Positions 37,681 through 51,079 of a stretch of DNA of 64,000 nucleotides are shown piece after piece. Below the pieces are notes generated by a model. That model saw only the letters and a list, made by a program, of their open reading frames with translations. It did no database searches and had not been told where the DNA came from. Position 1 is the first letter of the stretch. Each line of letters starts with the position of its first letter. The position numbers and the translations under genes are program-made. The DNA is taken from the NCBI RefSeq assembly GCF_009727055.1, contig NC_052357.1, positions 86,721,924 to 86,785,923 of the forward strand. The letters are read 5' to 3'. The stretch comes from Benincasa hispida. Its lineage: Eukaryota; Streptophyta; Magnoliopsida; Cucurbitales; Cucurbitaceae.

Positions 37681-38858
37681 ATTTTAAATTTCTATTTAGT
37701 TTCCATCTACTTAATAATTTAAAAATAATTTGTTTTAGTCAAGGACGTTTGTTTTTTGTGATCAACAACCATGTCATAAAGATAGTGTGAATTTTTAGCT
37801 TCCGTTCGGATAATACTAATGTAGTAGAGAGTAACTAATGATGGATTAAATTACACTTTTGATTTTTGAGATTTCATATTTGTATCAAAATAGTTCTTAA
37901 ATTTTAAAATTGCACAATTAGGACTCTAACATTTATAATGATTTTATGATATGGTAATTTTAAGTCAACATAACAATATTTTTTTTTTTTTTTTTTTTTT
38001 TATGTATATAAAAAGGCATCTCATATTTTTATTGATTAAATTATACATAATACTATTGAATTTTGAGATAAGGACACGTTTATCGAACTGTAATGAAAAT
38101 TGCTATAATTCTAATGAAATTTCATTAATGGATCAATTGTAATGAGCTTGAATCGCAAATGTAATTGGATTGATTTTGATCGCATTTACTTAAAATTATA
38201 AATTTTATTAAATTTACTATTACCATTACTTTTACCTTTAAGGATCAAACGGTAACAGTAACGGTAAAGATGTAAAAATTGATAATTTTTCAGCTGTAAC
38301 AGTAACAATAATGGTAGTTGTAATGATAGCTATAACGGTAACAATAAACGTAATTCTCAGGCGCAATCGAATTGGACACTCTTTATTAATCAATCAGATT
38401 GCGTTATTTCATAACAGATTTAGATGTGGGGCAAAGTAATCAAATGGAGTCCATCTTTTTTATTCTCATTGATCTATTGCATTTTTAATAGGGTAAATGT
38501 TGCCTCTTTAATTATGTTCTTTGATTTCAAAAGATTTTATTTTTATCATTAAACTTCCAAATTTGTTCCAAAATACAACTGAAGGGGTTTTTTGTTGTTG
38601 TTAAAATAAAATAATAACTGATGCAACGACTTATGTGTAAAAATTGGAACATATATGTGACATCATTTACAACATCATTAAGGCAAAATTGATATGACAG
38701 TTGATCTATAAAAATTTACTGGATAAATTATTTTAATGATATTTTTTGAGATGAAAATATGATTACAATAATCTTAATTTTTATAATAAAGTTATAAATA
38801 ATATCATGCATGTCTTCTAATTTTTACACATAAACAGCCAAATTAATTGGCCTTCTTT

Positions 38859-38860
<2 letters not shown>

Positions 38861-38895
<35 letters not shown>

Positions 38896-38908
38896 TATAT
38901 ATATATAA
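38861..38908. repeat. (AT)n microsatellite
   Basis: About 48 bases of alternating A/T with one TTAA interruption. Confidence 0.95.
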
Positions 38909-39227
38909 TACCATTTTTTTTTCTTGAATATCCCTATTCTTTCAAAATTTATAATATTGTCATGAATGTTTTGAAACTATTATTGAAGTAGAAATCAAAA
39001 TTCAATAATTACAACCTTCAATGATTCCAACATGTTTGAGTCCCAAACTATTTCAGTTCCTAATTTTTGTCCATCATTCTAACAAAAGTCAAAATTAATA
39101 TTGAGTGAAGGAAGACATTTTTAAAATTTAGCCTTTTAATCCAATTTTATGGTTCAAGCTTATTTTTTGAAACAAATTTCAAAATTCAAGATAAAAATGA
39201 AGTTCTTAGGTTATTTTGAATAATTTA

Positions 39228-39554
39228 GGTCTTGTTTGATAACGATTTGGTTTTTAGTGTTTTTGTTTTTGAAAATTTAGCCTATAGATACTACTTTCAC
39301 CACTAAATTGTTCTTCTACCTCCAAGTTTCTTCTTTTATTATCTACTTTTTACCAATAGTTTAAAAAACCAATCCAAAATTTGAAAACTAAAAAAGGTAG
39401 TTTTTAAAAAATTTGTTTTTATTTTTTGAATTTAGCTAAAAATTCAACTATGATATTTAAGAAAGATGCAAATCATTGTAAAAAAAAATGAAGGAAATAG
39501 ACTTAATTTTCAAAATCCAAAAACAAAAAAATAAATGGTTTACCAAAAGTTGTC
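39228..39554. mobile_element. Harbinger/Tourist-like MITE, about 330 bp
   Basis: The left end is TTA followed by GGTCTTGTTTGATAACGATT. The right end reads GACAACTTTTGGTAAACCAT on the reverse strand. The interior is a close relative of the family (ACTTTTTACCAATAGTTT and AAACTAAAAAAGGTAG segments). The right target copy is unclear within TTTTTA, so the right edge is approximate. Confidence 0.65.
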
Positions 39555-40923
39555 TTTTTAACTTTTTATTTTTATGTATCGTCTTTGTAAGCACAATGAA
39601 TTGTTAGTCAAAACATAATCCAAAATAAAGCACCAAAACGAACAACTTTGTTAAAGAGATGGAAACAAAGTGTTAGAAAATAACTAATTTAAGAGAGAGA
39701 TTATGAAATGATAAAAGTAGGGAAATTTCCAATTTTTTTTTAAAAAAATATATATATAAGTTTAGTCCATAAATTTTAAAATTTACATATATTTTGTGTT
39801 TAAATTTTTAAAACTATTTAATAAGTTTCTAAAATTTCAATTATGTTTTTAATTGATCTTTAAACTTTGAATTTTGTGTTTAAAATTTTAAAATTAATTG
39901 ATATATTAGATGTGAATTTGAATTTTATGTGTAATAGAACTTTACACCAATTTTGTGTTTAACACTAACATGGATATTGGTTGCAACTTAACTATACAGA
40001 TTGACAAGTCTTGAGATCTTAATGAAATGATCTTTAGCATAATATTGCATTACTTCCAATAGATTAATTGTTCATTTCATTAATTGCAATTAAGCAACAA
40101 GAGTTATTTTGTACTAAAATGAGTAACAAAAATTTACAATTGGAGTGAGATTTTTATACTTAATTTAGTCAAATGAACATAAAAATAAACCTTATCCTAA
40201 AAAAACAAAAAACAGAAAACAGAAAACAATGTTGACCCGTCGTATGGTACTCTTGGAATATCAATGGTATAAAAATATGGACCTCAAAGAGTAATTAATT
40301 AAGATAGCTTGGTTGGTTAAGCTTCCTTTTATAGAACCCTTCATTAAAAGATAAAATTATAGCATTAGAGTTCAACAAATTAGGGATGGCTTGTAACCTC
40401 AAATTTATTGTCATTTTGGTTAATAAGTACAATCCATAGACCAAAGTAGAAAATAGATTGCAGAGAACTTTATATTTGATAGAGGCCCCTTATCAGTTGA
40501 ATGAGATCATACATCAAACTAGAATTGCATTTGTTATTTCGTGTAAGATAATTCAATCCTTATTTGTATGAACGCGACGTTGTAATAAAATCAAAGGTAG
40601 AACTCAACTTTCAAATCAGTTTGGTAATGGAACTAATCACGAAAAAGGTGAGCGACAGGGAAACAAAATTGTGATGAGTGTCATCGCTATACATACTCGT
40701 CTGAGGTATCGTTAACCAATCGTCTGGAGAAAGAAGCAAGGAACAAGACTTAAAAGGAGGACTATTAATGCAGGAGAATAATTATGATTATCATTGCAGA
40801 CAATGAGAACTTGCATTTAAACTCAAAGACGTTGAAGAAGTTATTTATTTGAGACAAGTTGTCTATCTTCTCAAGCTTTATTGTACATTCCAATATGGAA
40901 AAAGAGAATCACATACCAGCTCT

Positions 40924-43900
40924 TCAGATTTCTGAAAAAGATTGAATGGTTTTGAACCCATGATTGTCTGGAAGGGGAGCGTTTCCGGGTCGTATCGATA
41001 TATTCACATCCAATCCTGAAAAAAGAGATCTCAATCAGGTAACAAGGCATAAACAGTGAACAGAACAAGTGTGGTACAGTTAGCAATATGACAAGTGCGA
41101 GCGCATGCACGCCACACAAAAAAGTTGTGTCCCTATTTAATTCCATGAATCAGGAAGGGCGTTCTTTGTCCCCGCTCGGTTCGTTGTATATGAGAATCGC
41201 TGATGCATTTGATGTTTGCATGGTTGATCATACTCGATTTTTTGTTAGTCGTAGGTATCAAATTTTCGATAGGAAGGTTTGGAGTTTATGATTGTTTCCT
41301 TCATCATTATGTCAATCAGAGATGGTATTATTTCTTAAACTTGTCTCATGACAAAACAATTACTCATCACTATTTACTTTTAATCATTTGAAGCCAACAA
41401 TACCAAGGAGATGATGACTCTTACAAGCAGAATTTTATAGAACAAACCATACATGCAAAAGGGTTAGGAAGAAGATGTTAAATACCTGCTGCTTTTGCAG
41501 CTACAGCTTCCTGGAAAACATCAGTGACAAACAAAATTTCCGATGGCTTATCAACGCCAACAGACTCTCTGATTTCGACGTAACTGCGCGTTTCTCTTTT
41601 GTTCCTGAGAGCATAGAATGAGTAGTTTGTATAAGAGTGTAAAGTCATTGTTGTAATTCTATCCTACTGACAGGGAAATTATCAAAGGTAAAATTAGGTT
41701 TTACCCCACTGCGGTATCAAAATATCCTGACAGATATTTTCTCAGATCCCCATATTTTGTATTTCCAAATAGAAGCCTCTGTGCCAACCTACTACCGCTC
41801 GAGTATATATAAACCTGCAAAAATCATTTTATTATCATTATTAGAAAAGAAAGATTCATCCATGGTTAACAGTCATGTCAGTAACAAATGAACTTGAAGT
41901 CTTCATACATTGCAAGAATTAAGAGAGTACAAGAAATGAAGAATGTCAATCAAAGGAGAATAAAAACTTTGAATAGATTTCTGCTGCTTCGGTTATCTCC
42001 CATCTTACTAAGATGGTGCAAGTAATTCCAGATACTAAGCCATTGAGACTAAAGAAATTCTGTTTGAAGTGGAAAATATGCGGATGAACAAAGAGAACAA
42101 TGATTTTTTGAGGTATCTGGTTGATTATTACTAAAGTTTGACGACGAGGAGTTAACTGTGAGTAAAACTGTAAGGCCCCTAGTATAGAAATAGTAGGACT
42201 ATTAGGAGAATATTAATATTGGTATCAGTAAGGGGTATAAGAGTAATTAGATAGGAAGTTAGTTAGTGAATATTGCTATAAATAGGAGTGGGAGTGGGAG
42301 TGGTAGGAAGGTGTGAAGAATTTGGTGGGAATTTTCTTTGGGGAATTTGGGAGAGATTACCCTCTCGAAAAGCTAGGTTTATCTTGTTATTTTGTTTGTG
42401 AGTTTATAGCCTATTTTAATACGTTTTCCTATATTTCTATAATTGAATTGCCCTTGAGTTTATTCTATATTCTTGAGTACTGTTCTTGTTAGGAAGGTTC
42501 CTAACAAAAACTAACTTTATAGTATGTAATCACACGGATGGCAACATCATATTAAGCTCCCAGAATTGTAGAAGGAAAATTTTGAGCTAGGGGGTTTTAT
42601 TGGAAACTAAAATCAAATGAGTTAGTACTGAAATAAGTAAAAGACGTAGGGGAAGTGAAAATATTTCAAGAGCAAACCATTATAAACCATTATCACTCCT
42701 AACGGTATTCAGGGATGAGGATTCATTTATCATTAGACAACAAAAAGAAGAAAACTACAGAAATACAAAAATAGATATTACTGGAATAAAGGTCAGGGAC
42801 TCAGTAGTTCCATCTATGAATAGTGACCATAGCATTAACATAGATTTTTAAAAGATATAACTTTGTGTGGGATGAGTTTGATGTAACTTCTGAAAAATTA
42901 CTTTTAAAAAGTACATAACAAAATTTCCATGGTGCTTGGCAACAGAAAAGTAATTTTCAAATTTCTCGTGGTGTTTGGTCAAGTATGTAAAAGTACATCT
43001 CAATATTCTAGTTAATGTGCTTTGAGGTGAAGAAGTTAATCATACTTTTCCAGAAAGTGATCATAGAAAGAGTTGCTGGTGCTATTTGTACAGAAGGGAA
43101 AAAACACTAAAAGAAGACAAGATGGAGCAGAGTATAGGCATATCAGAACTTGTAATCATCAGCGTTGCAAATGTGGAAGAGAGAAAAGTGTATTATATAA
43201 AACCTTTATGCCCGAGGCATGCCACCTTTCCAGAGCTCTTGGTACATCCTCAAAAACTTCACCTTTCAATTCATTGTTCTCAAATCCAGTTAGCCATATA
43301 TGACCCTAACAAAGCTATAGGTTAGTTCTTGTTCCACAAAAGTAAGTTATTTTCTTCATTAATTATTTCTGCTTACTTGCAACTGTTTTAGAGCAGGAAT
43401 CTTCCTGTCAGCTTTTATCATGCCTTCAACATTCGCAACTATAGCTGCAATAACCTCCTCTTTTGCAGAATCATCAAGAGGAATAGGCACGGCTCCAGCA
43501 ATGCCTTTTTCCAGATCATCTTGCACCTGCAATTGGATTTTTGAAGTTACTCACCACACAAGTTTAGAATACTTTTTCACTATGCTCAAACTGAACCATT
43601 TATGGTCAAACTTTTCTTTAATACTCCCGAATTTTCAAACCTGTAAAAGGGCCATGTTGAACTTTCAGTGTGCTTTCTCTAAATAAAAAAGATATCCATA
43701 CAAGGCATTTCTTCTTAATTTCTCCACCATTTAATCATACATTCATTCTTCATATTTGAATAAATTTCCTAAGAGACTTGTTTTAAAATATCCTAATCCA
43801 TCGCCAGATATGTTTTGTGACCTTGAATGCCTAAATAGAACTATCTTACCTGAGATCGCAACAACTTTATGTCTTCTTTAGTCTCTGCAGTATCAAATGT

Positions 43901-46900
43901 TAGAGACAAATGTTTGTGGACATTGTTGCGAGCATATGGAAAAAGAACATCGGTCACAAATGATATTGGAGTAGTAGTTCCTTCTATGTCAAGAACAATG
44001 CAACGCTGCAGAAAAAATTATCGAAAAAATAATTGTAACTTTAGAGTTTACAATATCAAACTCAAGAAAAATAATTAAAGAACAATTTAATTTAACAGAA
44101 ACATGTAGGTACACACTCCACAGTCCACACACAGATTGTACTACAATCAAATTGCCATGCGTTAGATTATATCGGAGCTATAACCTCTGAAGATGCTCCA
44201 TCGTTGCAACCACCTACGACAACTTCTTTGACTTTCTGAATGGGACCATGATTTGGAGTAGACCAGTCTAGGCCCAATTGATAAAGCTTGATGGCCGCAT
44301 CAAAGAGATAGTGGTAACATTCAGCCTGAAACAATGAGTGGACTATTCAGAAAGAGAGTATATGAATATTGAATGTAATATCTTCCCTTGCCTTCCATGT
44401 TGGACCATTACTGTATAAAGCTGGAAATTTCGAAGAGTAGGCAAGGATTAAAATTTTACAAATCTTATTTTCAGAATGCAACAGGATCCTAAAATGAAGA
44501 TTATAGATGCACTTCATCAATCTTTTTTTTTTTTTTTTTAATTGGTCCCTTCTTGGGTGCACTTCATTCATCTCTGTTCAAGAGTACAGCTGAAGCAATA
44601 TAAACACAAGTTTCTCAAAACTTCAATACCAGAGTGGTAGCAGGAACCATTCTATTTTGAAATCAAGCCAAAAGATGTCAAAAATACCGACTTGGCCCTA
44701 AACTACCATGTATAACAAACCTGAGTTTTTGCATGGATCCATGAATCTCCCCATACATAAATGCCATGGTTTCGAACAAGCACAGCAGTTGTTTTCGGGT
44801 AGGCTTCAATCTGTAGAAAGCAAAGGAAATTGCATTTACTCTTAATCGTGGTGTACTAGTGAAATGATGATTTTAGAACAAAATAAACACTTGACAGAGT
44901 ATGCATGGTTTTCTACTGGCAGAAATTTTTTTTTGCCATTTATCAACAATGAAAGGTTATTCCATTAATCAATCAATATCAATAACTCCATCATTTTCAT
45001 TTAATGGCATAGTAGTTATTACATAGGAAAATAATGTTCAACATTACTCGAAAGATACAATGATAAGTATGGTTAAGTCACCCAACATACACATGTAGGA
45101 ACTTTATCAATTAGTAAATTGATTTTCAAATAAAAGACTGCATTAGTCTATCATTTGTTAAGTGGAAATTGCTTATCATTGGTCCCCTTCTTAATTCTCC
45201 TGAGGACCAACAAGAAAAACCAGCAGATAAGATTTAAGTTTAAAGCATCACAACTCCTTACTGCTTTAGCTAGAGATTCTGTGAGCTCATATTCATAAGC
45301 TGTATTTTCTATTATTGGGATCACAAGTTCATCATAGTAACCATGCCCTTTGATTCCTTTGATCATTTCCATATGAGTAATCTGCAGTAATAATAGTAAG
45401 GAATAATTAAAATAATAATAATAAATAAATCCAGAATTACAACAGGAAACAAACCCGTAATTAACAGGAAATTAACAGGATAAAAAGATATTCTTGTCTT
45501 CATTCTAGAATTTCACATGTTGCTGAATTATATTTCAGTGTGCCTCATGACTATCTTCTAAAACTACTCTTAGACTGTTATGCTCGACAGGTTTATATGC
45601 AACTATATAGTTATGCTAGCTAAAACACCAGTTAATTTTTTGGCCCAGCTCTCATCTGTCTAATGTTCTCCTCAAATGAAGATAAACATCATTGGAAATT
45701 TAATTTTATAACCTTTTATTATTATGAATATTAGCTTGAAGATTACAAACAGGTCCTTTTACACAAATAAAGATGACTGTTAATTTCGTTTTCTAGATCT
45801 GAATTCAAGTGGGTTCAGTTGATAACAATTTATTGTAGAATCATCTATCTTATGACCAAATTTCTACATACATTTACTCAAAAATCTCTCACGAGCTCAC
45901 AACTACAATATTATATTCCCATGTGATCATCATGACATTTTGCATCTATACCATATTTCTTTGCAGAATATTTAGCTAACCTCCTACAGGCATCTTTACA
46001 AGTCCAGATAGTACTCATGGTAGCATCAACCAAAGAATAATTAGTCTAAAGAGCTAGAAATAATTCATACAAAAGGCAGTTCATCATCATATAGCCTTCA
46101 TCCAGGTTCAAAGAATTTAAGCAGATCTGGACAAAGGTGGACATGAACTGGAAAATTTTGTGGGATCAGGCACACACAACATTCACCCTTGTTAATAAAT
46201 GCCAAGAAGTGAAAACTCACTCTAAATTCCTTTGCTGATGGATTGATCATTGTTGCAAGGCATGATTCTATCCCGTGACTGTGAATAACAGCTCCAGCAT
46301 CTCGCATCTGATATGCCTGGATTGGAAGGGGAAAAAAGAAAAATTATCAGATATGAATCTCGCAACTGCTACACAATCAAGAATCTAAAACTAGAAAGTG
46401 GTCAACCCGACTGAAGAAGTCAGTAAACCTTTATAATTAAACTTTCTTATTAATGCAACAAGTATGGTGCATCCAATAAGGAAAGGCACCATAGCATTCA
46501 GCTTCATGCGAGGATCTTTTCTACAAGAAGAATATGGTGATGAAATGAACAACAGAAGAAGGCTCTAGTCAGCAGAGACTGACTACTATTCTCCATATAC
46601 TGCAGTAAACATTAGCAGTTATCACACTACGTCTCTTAGACCTTCATTAAAAACATAAGATCCACCGATTTAGAAAGAATTTTTATCACATTATTGTGAA
46701 GCATAGCCTCAAGTCACGCTGCATCTCACCCATCACACATTTTTTTTTTACAAAATGTAACCCAGCTGCATTCAATTTGGAAGGGGGAAAGGAGAAAGAA
46801 ACATTTATTCGTCAACGTAATCCAGCTAATGAAGATAAGATGTTTTATTATCTGAATTATAGTGGAACTTTAGATTCAGCTGTCTACCAGCCTAGTATAA

Positions 46901-48166
46901 CATCACTATGAAAATTGTAATAGTTTGTAAGTTTTAAATGACTGGTTCTATGCTAGATTATCTTTCTGTCCCTTATAGAGACCCAAATTCAGATAAATCA
47001 AAAAGAGATTTCTTTGTACCCACTGATAAGAATCTTTGACATTTTCACCTATATATCATTGTGTTGTACAAACACAAAAATTAAATATATACACAAGAAT
47101 GCACAGCTCTTGGAAGTTTAACTGATTTAACAGAAAATGCTAGTAACGTGTCGTCTGACTTAATGAACAAAATGAACAAGAAATTGCACATCAGCATGGT
47201 AGCAGAAGAATGTGAAATCAAAACCTTCATAAAAAGGGGACCACAGTCCGAACATTTTGGAGGCTTGTGTGGGTATGGCTTCACAGTAGGAGAAGCTAAA
47301 ACAGAACCATCTGGAGATAACACATACATGTCCTCTGGTACCATCCGCTCCTTCTGAACGCCTATTAATGAGTGATAAATTGGTATGAAAACCATGCCAG
47401 ATGACCAATATAAACATAACAAACAGTTGGTTTTACAGAGACACTGCCACGAAGAATTAGACACAAAAATCATGGTTTATCAAGGAAATAAGCTAGCAAA
47501 TGACAAGGTAGATAGCATAAAATACACAACAAGCATTTTGCAACAGAGATTAACATCATCATCCTCCAGAAAGTCAGATACCCTTGCATGAAACATAAGC
47601 AAATAAGGAATCTGTGCTCACACACAATACCTCTATACAAATAGTCTAAGTTCTAATAACTAGCTTAAAGAGCAACTGCTGAATGCAGCTTAGAGCACAG
47701 AAATTGCAAACCAAGGATTAAACAACACGAAAAGAATATAACCCCAAAAGGAGTTGATAGCAAATCCCCATTAAATTGGGAGCAAAAAACTATGGATGCA
47801 AACCAGAGAAACAAACAAAAACTTGATGGACCTTGAAAAACTCCTCCATAGACCAAAAGAAACAAATGGGGAAACAAAAAAAAACACTATAAATCAGATA
47901 ATCTGAAGGAAGAAGGGGGAGAGGGATGCAAGTATCAAACCAGAAGGGGACATAACGACGAGCTGATTCTGCTTGGGAATAGCGTCATCATGAACCTTGA
48001 TGGTGATACTGCCGCCAGTTCCAGAAACCCATCCAAGCCCATAAAAATGGCGGCACAGCTCTGAAAGTAGAGCCTTAGTTTCCTGGACCCCCTTACTCTC
48101 CAAGAAATCAGGGGATATCTTAGCCCTCTTCTCTCCGTTCACACCCACATCTGATACCGTTGCCAT
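40924..48166 (-). CDS. DEP1: bifunctional methylthioribulose-1-phosphate dehydratase / enolase-phosphatase (DEP1)
   Basis: This fused enzyme of the plant methionine salvage (Yang) cycle carries two steps in one chain. Exons from the start codon: 48166-47941, 47361-47225, 46316-46221, 45381-45262, 44810-44721, 44325-44185, 44005-43850, 43526-43377, 43305-43204, 41816-41707, 41604-41486, 41015-40924; all phases agree, about 512 residues. The N-terminal half is a class II aldolase-like dehydratase: KCSDC near residue 110, IHSHGIE with metal-ligand histidines at 133 and 135, [11 protein letters not shown], and RNHGIYIWG with a third histidine at 208. The C-terminal half is a HAD phosphatase: LDIEGTTTP with nucleophile Asp276, YSSGSR, and [16 protein letters not shown]. 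The chain ends SFSEI. Intron 9 (41817-43203) contains a solo LTR. The length and motifs indicate a working gene. Confidence 0.95.
42169..42506. mobile_element. solo LTR, 338 bp, inside DEP1 intron 9
   Basis: It begins TGTAAGGCCC and ends GGTTCCTAACA, so the termini are TG...CA with near-complementary ends (TGTAAGG versus TGTTAGG). A perfect 5-base target duplication AAAAC flanks it at 42164-42168 and 42507-42511. A TATA-like CTATAAATAGG lies about 110 bases in, as expected for an LTR promoter reading on the plus strand, antisense to DEP1. No internal retrotransposon sequence remains. Confidence 0.88.
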
Positions 48167-48690
48167 TGGAGCTATTTCTATGTTAAAACGGAGAAGCCCT
48201 CTAGAAAACTGGGTGGTTTAGCTTGGAATGAAAAGGGGTTTAACTTAATAGATGAGAATTGGAAGAGAATCGCGAGTGGAATTCTTTATTCCTCTTTAAC
48301 TCAGTGTAAAGAGAAGGCAATCAAAGCACTGCGCTTAGAGGTCAAGCAGCCATAGTGTTGACCTTTTTGCTGACTGAAGAAAGCTGAGATTTTTTTAATT
48401 GGGATTATTAGCAAGTTTTGTTTTAATTGTTCCTCGGCTTTATTCGTTGCATTGCAGTCAGATTCTTAGAATTTTGGCGATCTTCTTGTATTGAATTTGT
48501 GTACGAAACTGATTCGTGGGTCACCAAATTCTATTTGGATGGCTTAATGGTCCAAAAACTTAAACTGGGTAAGATTTTTCGATCGAAATTGTAGAAATTT
48601 TGGTCCAAAGTTTTCATTTCTTCTCATCGCTCAATCAATTCGAGAAAGTTTGGGCCGATGACCTAAATGAGATTGTCTATTTTGTTCATA
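48167..48690. other. DEP1 upstream region
   Basis: About 500 bases lie between the DEP1 start codon and the Mutator-like remnant. The first 150-200 bases should be the DEP1 5' UTR and core promoter, read leftward. I could not place a clear TATA box. Confidence 0.45.
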
Positions 48691-49514
48691 AACAATCATT
48701 TTGAATATAAGGTAAGGAAGTCAACTAAATCTTTGTTTAAAATGTATAAGGATAATTGTAAGTGGAGCCTTCGTGCAGTGAAAATCTCAGGGTGTGACAT
48801 ATTTAAGATCACAAAGTATATGTGGTCACACACATGTTCTATTAGAATTTTAAATCATGACCATGGACAAGCAACGACTGCGGTAGTTGGTGAACTAATC
48901 AAAGTCAAGTTTACAGACATAGAACGTGTTTATAAACCTCGTCACATCATTGAGGATATGAGGAAAGAGTCTGACGTAAACATAAGTTACGATAAGGAGT
49001 GGCGTGCAAGGAAAACCACTTATGCTCTCGCCAGGGGTACTCCAGAAGAGTCGTACGCTGTTTTACATGCATATGATGAAGCGTTAAAAATGGATAATCC
49101 AGGTACAAGATTTGAAATCGAACTTGAAAATAATGTGCATTTCAAGTACATGTTTATAGCATTAGGGCCTTGTATTAGAGATTTTGCAAGTTGTCGGCCT
49201 GTGATAATTGTTAATGAATCACATTTGAAATGAAAATACAAAGGGGCCATGTTGATCGGGGTTTCCATGGACGATAACAACCAAGTATATCTACTAGCAT
49301 ATGTCATAGTGGACAATGAAATTGATCGAGCTTGGAAGTAGTTTATGTCGAATTTGAAGTGTGCCATTGGAGAACCTTCTAACTTGATGTTTGTGTCTGA
49401 TCGAGCCGTATCTATTAGCAATGTCATTCGTGTAGTCTTTCCTACAACATTTCATGGATTGTTCACGTATCACATAAAAAATAATATTCTTTCCAACTTT
49501 AAGGATAGTACGAT
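48691..49514 (+). pseudogene. Mutator-like (MuDR/MULE) transposase fragment, degenerate
   Basis: The frame encodes a typical plant MuDR transposase N-terminal part: a C...H-containing segment (NCKWSLRAVKISG and YMWSHTCSI), then EWRARKTTYALARGTPEESY and the start of the MULE catalytic domain (RPVIIVNESHLK). The same frame continues through a TGA at 49231-49233 and a TAG about 105 bases on, into YVIVDNEIDRAW and FVSDRAVSISN. The first catalytic-region aspartate appears replaced by Asn in VNESHLK. The coding sequence is cut at 49514, where a copia LTR begins. Without the stop codons it resembles the family closely, so it is an inactivated copy. Confidence 0.85.
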
Positions 49515-49631
49515 TGTTGGTATGAGCGGAAGCGGATCTTTCCAATTCATTGTGATAGAATTTCCATATATACATTCAAACATACAGATATGCATTCATA
49601 ATGCTAAATTACTGGCATGCTTAAAAGAAAG

Positions 49632-49663
<32 letters not shown>

Positions 49664-51079
49664 TCGAGAGAACATACCAGTTGAAGACTTTTCTTCATTA
49701 AAATCCTGCTCTCTCCATGAATGAACTCCTTTCGCTAGAATGTTAAACTAGCGAGTAATCGTCCAACAACATCCTGGCCGTCTACACGAATAGCTCGCAT
49801 CGAACAACAGGCAAACTCGGAGCCCTCAGTATTCTCGGAGTGAGAATCCAAAGGGTGGGCTTTGATGAAATTAGTAGAGGAAAGGAGGAAAGGCTATCGT
49901 GTACAAATGATCAAGGCAGGTGGTGGAAAGACTATCGTATAGTCGGGTGTTTGATCGTTTAGTGCAGGGTACACAAGTGGTAGTAAAAGCTAAGTGATCG
50001 TCTATACGATCGTTTAGTTATGCTCGAGCGCTAAGCAATTGTCTTATGAAAAGGTAAGTGATCATTTAAATAAAGGACACATGGATGTGCGATCGTTTAG
50101 TAAGGCGGCGTTATCTTATAGGCTCTCAAACACTAAGCGATAGAAGGCTTATCACACCGTGAGCGATTATGCATATCTTTTGTAAAATTAAAACCATTTT
50201 CTTTTATTCTTTAGTTACTAGAACTGAATTAAACTTCCACTAACGCACGAATTCGGAGAAAACGTTGGCCAATTATCTCATAACCGTTCAATTAACAAAT
50301 AAAATAAATATGATTGATGATGGGAAATTAAAGTCAAATTATTCAAACAACTAAAATCCATTGGATGCAATATGTGAGCATGTTCTTAAGATATGCATTG
50401 ATAGTCATTCCATCGATGGTCATGCGTTAGAATGATTATGCGTTACGAATGTATGCGATGACCATGCGTCCTGTCACAAGTTTTCTTGCGTTCACGCCAA
50501 GTATAACGCAAACGCAGTTTCTCGGGTGATTGAGGTTTGAACACGGGGACTTGTAGCAAAATGAATGCGGTGATGTGCATGTGGCAGTTTAAATAAAAGA
50601 ATGTTGGAGGGGTTGCTAAGTTGATCATATTCCTACTTTTATCTAACAGACAACGCAATGAGAATATGCATGAGAGGTAGAGACACGACAACTCTTGACA
50701 TGAAACAAATGAATGGGAAAGATAGATAAAATACGGAGATGTTTTCATTGCAACCCTTAAGAGTGACCGCAAGGGCAACCTTAGTCAACGTAAGTCATGC
50801 GATCATGCAACACACATACAATAGTAAACCACCTCTCGGTGCGAATGCTACGACTTCTAATACTAGAACGCATGCGATATATGAGATAAGTCTACAAGGC
50901 CTAAGTTACATACAGACAACCAGGGATTTTAAGTTTATTGGTTTGTGGTAAAGCAAATAAAACATCCAAATGAGCAAAATCAAAAAGTGAAGTAAATATC
51001 ATATATTATATATCACAAACGCCCATACAAACTAGTTACAAACTACAGGACACGAGACTTTAGGGCATCAATCCCAACA
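49515..51079 (-). mobile_element. copia LTR, about 1565 bp, inserted into the MULE
   Basis: The plus-strand ends TGTTGGTATGAGCGG and GCATCAATCCCAACA give TGTTGG...CCAACA termini. The left end breaks the transposase frame cleanly. The copia protein fragment on its right is on the minus strand, which makes this the 3' LTR of a minus-oriented element. It contains a long A run near 49630-49660 and TACGATCGTTTAG-like short repeats around 49.9-50.1 kb. The partner LTR is not found in the window. Confidence 0.65.

Larger units (their letters stand above)
34987..40923. other. spacer between VQ4 and DEP1 3' end
   Basis: About the first 250-500 bases are probably VQ4 3' UTR. The rest is AT-rich and contains two MITEs, a tRNA-derived repeat, an (AT)n tract, a GTAACGGTAAC-rich patch near 38.2-38.4 kb and dispersed low-complexity repeats. 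The right end should include the DEP1 3' UTR. No further gene is supported. Confidence 0.55.

Noticed and set aside
43073..43325. Plus-strand open frames of 76-79 residues
   Set aside because: Antisense shadows of DEP1 exon 9 and its flanks.
49294..49575. Minus-strand open frames over the MULE
   Set aside because: Shadows of the transposase on the opposite strand.
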